A stretch of 7,446 nt of DNA, taken from positions 1 through 7,446 of the forward strand of contig DATBIS010000139.1 in assembly GCA_036556805.1 (NCBI GenBank), read 5' to 3'. The notes under the pieces are model-generated. The model was not told the origin of the DNA. It saw only the letters and a program-made list of their open reading frames with translations, and ran no database searches. This document shows, in pieces, positions 5,641-7,446 of the stretch; the stretch's first letter is position 1, and every line of letters starts with the position of its first letter. Origin of the DNA: DATBIS01 sp036556805 (lineage in GTDB: Bacteria; Actinomycetota; UBA4738; HRBIN12). The translations under genes and the position numbers were made by a program.

Positions 5641-5751
5641 CTACTTCGCGATCGTGATCCACATCACGAAGAAGATCACGAGCACCATGATCCCGAACAG
5701 GATGAACTGCACGATCCCCTGATCCAGAAGGGGAATCTCGACTCCCAGCAT
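5641..5751 (-). CDS. 36-residue single-helix membrane protein at the end of the respiratory operon
   Basis: A short gene of 36 codons plus TAG. The ATG has a strong Shine-Dalgarno (AAGGAGG, about 6 nt upstream) that fills the 13-nt gap after the preceding stop. The protein is MLGVEIPLLDQ followed by one hydrophobic helix (about 12-34, GIVQFILFGIMVLVIFFVMW) and a short ITIAK tail. Only about 4 codons end in A or T, the third-position GC expected of a real gene here. It is last in the Rieske/cytochrome c operon, so it may be a small structural subunit or assembly helper of that complex, as single-helix peptides are in other respiratory complexes. I do not recognise a family; the role is inference. 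Confidence 0.75.
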   Translation of the reverse strand: MLGVEIPLLDQGIVQFILFGIMVLVIFFVMWITIAK

Positions 5752-5754
5752 CGT

Positions 5755-5762
5755 CCCCTCCT
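5755..5762 (-). promoter_or_regulatory. Strong Shine-Dalgarno of the 36-residue gene
   Basis: On the minus strand GAAGGAGG stands within the short gap between the TAG at 5765 and the ATG at 5751, at ideal spacing. A site this good in so short a gap is the best evidence that the small gene is translated. Confidence 0.7.
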
Positions 5763-5764
5763 TC

Positions 5765-6517
5765 CTAGGCCGGCCCGTACCAGGCCGGGGCCGCCCCGCC
5801 GGTGAGGAACTCCTTGCGCTTCTTCTCCGCCCGGTCGAGCAGCGGGAGGTGCAGCGCGAGCAGCAGGATCGAGCCACCGAGGAACATGTACGAGTAGCGG
5901 GGGACCGCCCCCGAGTCGTGGTACAGCAGCACGGTGAACACCGGGCCGCCGCCGGAGAAGAACGCGTGCGCAGCCGCCAGCGGCGTCTTCCCGTCGGGCG
6001 CCGTCGCAAACTTCACGTCGTCCACCGTGAACTGGGACGTCTGCAGCGCGTGCGGATCGAGGTTCGGATCGGTGATGCCGAGGTCGGCGTTCGCGGCGGC
6101 CGCGACGAACTGCTGGACCACGCCTTGCACGCCCTGCTCCGAGGCCGTGTCGTTCTTGTTGGTGCCGGGTGTCCGCCACTCCTTGCCGTCGGGATACGTG
6201 AGGAACGTGTCGTACCGAACGGCCTTCGTCTCGACGCCACTCGACAGGATCGTCCAGGCGGGCAGGTGCCCCTGCGGCCCGAGGTTCGTCGGCGTGGTGG
6301 GGCCCTGCGAGAAGTACCCGAAGAGCCACACCGAGGACAGGATCGCCATCCACCCGAAGAACGTCACGGCGACCATGAGGTAGGCCATCCACCTGCCGAA
6401 CACGGCCGTGAGCATCACGTACACGCTTCCGACGAACAGCACGAACCCCATCGCGACGCCGACGCCGCCCTTCACGAGCACGCCGCATTCGATGTGCAGC
6501 CCGACGCAGGTCTCCAT
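5765..6517 (-). CDS. Unrecognised three-helix membrane protein of the respiratory operon
   Basis: A 250-residue protein I cannot place in a family. Two helices lie near the N-terminus (about 19-40 and 43-69), separated by a tight turn FGRWMAY; then PTTPTNLGPQGHLPAW leads into a soluble stretch of about 120 residues, and a third helix (about 208-227, YSYMFLGGSILLLALHL) ends in a basic tail DRAEKKRKEF. The basic tail suggests a cytoplasmic C-terminus and an extracytoplasmic middle domain. Two cysteines (C4, C11) precede helix 1; no haem or Fe-S motif is seen. Its ATG overlaps the cytochrome c stop as TGATG, so translation is coupled. ATG at residue 23 is an alternative start. Position suggests an accessory subunit of the quinol:cytochrome c reductase, or of an oxidase supercomplex with it. 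Confidence 0.7.
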   Translation of the reverse strand: METCVGLHIECGVLVKGGVGVAMGFVLFVGSVYVMLTAVFGRWMAYLMVAVTFFGWMAILSSVWLFGYFSQGPTTPTNLGPQGHLPAWTILSSGVETKAVRYDTFLTYPDGKEWRTPGTNKNDTASEQGVQGVVQQFVAAAANADLGITDPNLDPHALQTSQFTVDDVKFATAPDGKTPLAAAHAFFSGGGPVFTVLLYHDSGAVPRYSYMFLGGSILLLALHLPLLDRAEKKRKEFLTGGAAPAWYGPA

Positions 6518-7227
6518 CAAGCCCCCCCGCTCGGGCTCGCGCTGGGGCTCGCGGCCGCCGACGCCGACGGGCTCGCGAGGTCGGGGTTCAGGCAGTGGTT
6601 CTCGGAGAACGGGATGTCGTTGATCGAGACGATGTACTGCACGAGGTCGTCGATCTGCTGGTCGTCCATCGCGCCCTCGAACTTGATGCTCCACGACGGC
6701 ATGCCGGCGGCGACCCGCCCCTGCTCGATCGTCGTGCGGATCTCCTCGACCGTGAGGTGCGTGCACGCGACCGTGAGGTTCGCCGGGTAGATGAAGTGCG
6801 GCGAGCCGTCCGGGTTCGCCCCGGCCTGGATCACGCCGCCGTGGAGCTCCGGGCCGTGGCACCGGACGCAGCCTGCCCCCAACTGGTTCTCCTCGGAGAA
6901 GTACAGCGTGGTCTCGTGGCCGCGCTCGATGCTCAATGCCTGGCGCTCCTTGTCCTGCGCGAGGTTCGTGGAGGGCTCGCGGAGCCAGTTGAGCGGCACC
7001 CAGATCGCCATGAAGGCGACGAGGATCACGGCCCAGCCCTGGAGCTTCTGCAGGAGCGGCGTCTCGAGTGCGGCGTCGGCCGGGCCAGGGCGCATGGCGC
7101 GCGGGATGTCCGGGCGTGGCTCGCCGCCCCGCGCGCGGAGGGCGAGCACCCCGCCGACAACCAGGACCAGCACGAGGCCACCCAGCACGACGAGCGCGAC
7201 CCCGAACCCCGAGGACAGCGCCAACAT
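6517..7227 (-). CDS. Membrane-anchored monohaem cytochrome c of the bc-type complex
   Basis: A 236-residue protein. Two hydrophobic helices (about 8-30 and 62-82) anchor it, with a short loop between them. The c-type haem site is C120-V-R-C123-H124-G, and the probable sixth ligand is M176 in AAGMPSW. The cytochrome domain covers about 100-205. Two further cysteines (C155, C212) could form a disulfide. The tail from about 218 is a low-complexity run of Ser, Ala, Pro and Gly. It would carry electrons from the Rieske protein towards an oxidase, on the outer face of the membrane. Actinobacterial QcrC proteins of the Streptomyces/Mycobacterium type carry two haems and one C-terminal anchor, so this one is built differently and the symbol qcrC is withheld. 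The ATG has GAGGAGGG about 9 nt upstream, overlapping the Rieske stop codon. Confidence 0.88.
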   Translation of the reverse strand: MLALSSGFGVALVVLGGLVLVLVVGGVLALRARGGEPRPDIPRAMRPGPADAALETPLLQKLQGWAVILVAFMAIWVPLNWLREPSTNLAQDKERQALSIERGHETTLYFSEENQLGAGCVRCHGPELHGGVIQAGANPDGSPHFIYPANLTVACTHLTVEEIRTTIEQGRVAAGMPSWSIKFEGAMDDQQIDDLVQYIVSINDIPFSENHCLNPDLASPSASAAASPSASPSGGA

Positions 7228-7242
7228 GGTCCCAAACCCTCC

Positions 7243-7446
7243 TCAGACGCAGTACGGGCCCTGGGGCGGCTTTTGGATCGTGTCGGTGCCCCTGGGCGGA
7301 CCCAGGATGATGAGCGACGTGTCCACCAGCACGTTCCCGCCCTCCACTTTCACGGTGAACCGGTCCATGCCGCGCGGTGCCGGGCCGAGCTGGTATTCCC
7401 CGGCGCCGTTGTACTTCGATCCGTGACACGGACACTCGAACCACTT
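7243..7446 (-). CDS. Rieske iron-sulfur protein, C-terminal part (partial)
   Basis: The last 67 codons and a TGA stop; the gene starts beyond the right edge. The peptide opens KWFECPCHGSKYN, with the second half of the Rieske [2Fe-2S] site C-P-C-H-G-S (one Cys and one His bind iron, the other Cys forms the structural disulfide). GPAPRGMDRF follows, the conserved proline loop of Rieske proteins in quinol:cytochrome c reductases, then the closing strands FTVKVEGGNVLVDTS. The tail LIILGPPRGTDTIQKPPQGPYCV extends past the usual fold. The first CxH motif and the membrane helix would lie upstream. It is the first visible gene of the right-hand operon, 15 nt before the cytochrome c gene. It may correspond to QcrA. 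Confidence 0.9.
   Translation of the reverse strand, partial: KWFECPCHGSKYNGAGEYQLGPAPRGMDRFTVKVEGGNVLVDTSLIILGPPRGTDTIQKPPQGPYCV

Noticed and set aside
5653..5680. 7-bp inverted repeat CGTGATC / GATCACG with a 14-nt loop, as a terminator between the DCC and 36-residue genes
   Set aside because: It lies inside the small gene's coding sequence, has a long loop and no T-tract, and the repeat is explained by Ile/Val/Thr codons.
6520..6580. Short GC repeats at the end of the cytochrome c gene as a DNA repeat element
   Set aside because: They simply encode the Ser/Ala/Pro low-complexity tail and occur nowhere else in the window.
5849..6790. Plus-strand open frame opposite the membrane protein and cytochrome c genes
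   Set aside because: The translation is polar, arginine- and histidine-rich, with no family features. The opposite strand holds haem and membrane motifs and proper ribosome binding sites.

Overview
The window is very GC-rich, densely packed bacterial DNA. It most resembles Actinomycetota, perhaps a deep-branching or uncultured lineage. The reasons are a glutaredoxin-like gene followed by rex, a SigK/RskA-type sigma/anti-sigma pair, Rieske and cytochrome c genes of a quinol:cytochrome c reductase, and plus-strand genes with no Shine-Dalgarno but a TANNNT box 6-7 nt before the start codon (leaderless transcripts). No genus can be named from the sequence alone.

Left part (1-2899, plus strand): the last 33 codons of a gene whose end matches DUF4331 proteins, a perfect 12-bp hairpin, a secreted or anchored TPR protein, and, overlapping it by GTGA, a NicO/RcnA-type metal permease. 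The permease carries a large extracytoplasmic N-terminal domain with an EF-hand-like loop. This looks like an envelope module for an exported protein plus metal transport, with no function I can assign.

Middle (2907-4180, minus strand): an ECF sigma factor and its membrane zinc-type anti-sigma factor, overlapping and therefore translationally coupled. They converge on the permease with only 7 bp between. Their most economical target is the neighbouring DUF4331/TPR/permease module, but this is inference.

Next (4202-5626, plus strand): three small redox genes, namely a glutaredoxin-like protein, the NADH/NAD+ sensing repressor Rex, and a DCC-family (DUF393) thiol oxidoreductase. Each starts right after a TANNNT box. 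A Rex-type half operator overlaps the -35 region of rex, suggesting autoregulation.

Right part (5641-7446, minus strand): a respiratory operon read right to left, with the C-terminal end of a Rieske protein, a membrane-anchored monohaem cytochrome c, a 250-residue three-helix membrane protein I do not recognise, and a 36-residue single-helix protein with a strong ribosome binding site. The last two are candidate accessory subunits of the cytochrome complex. No cytochrome b gene is seen; it presumably lies upstream, beyond the right edge. No tRNA, rRNA, CRISPR array or mobile element was found.
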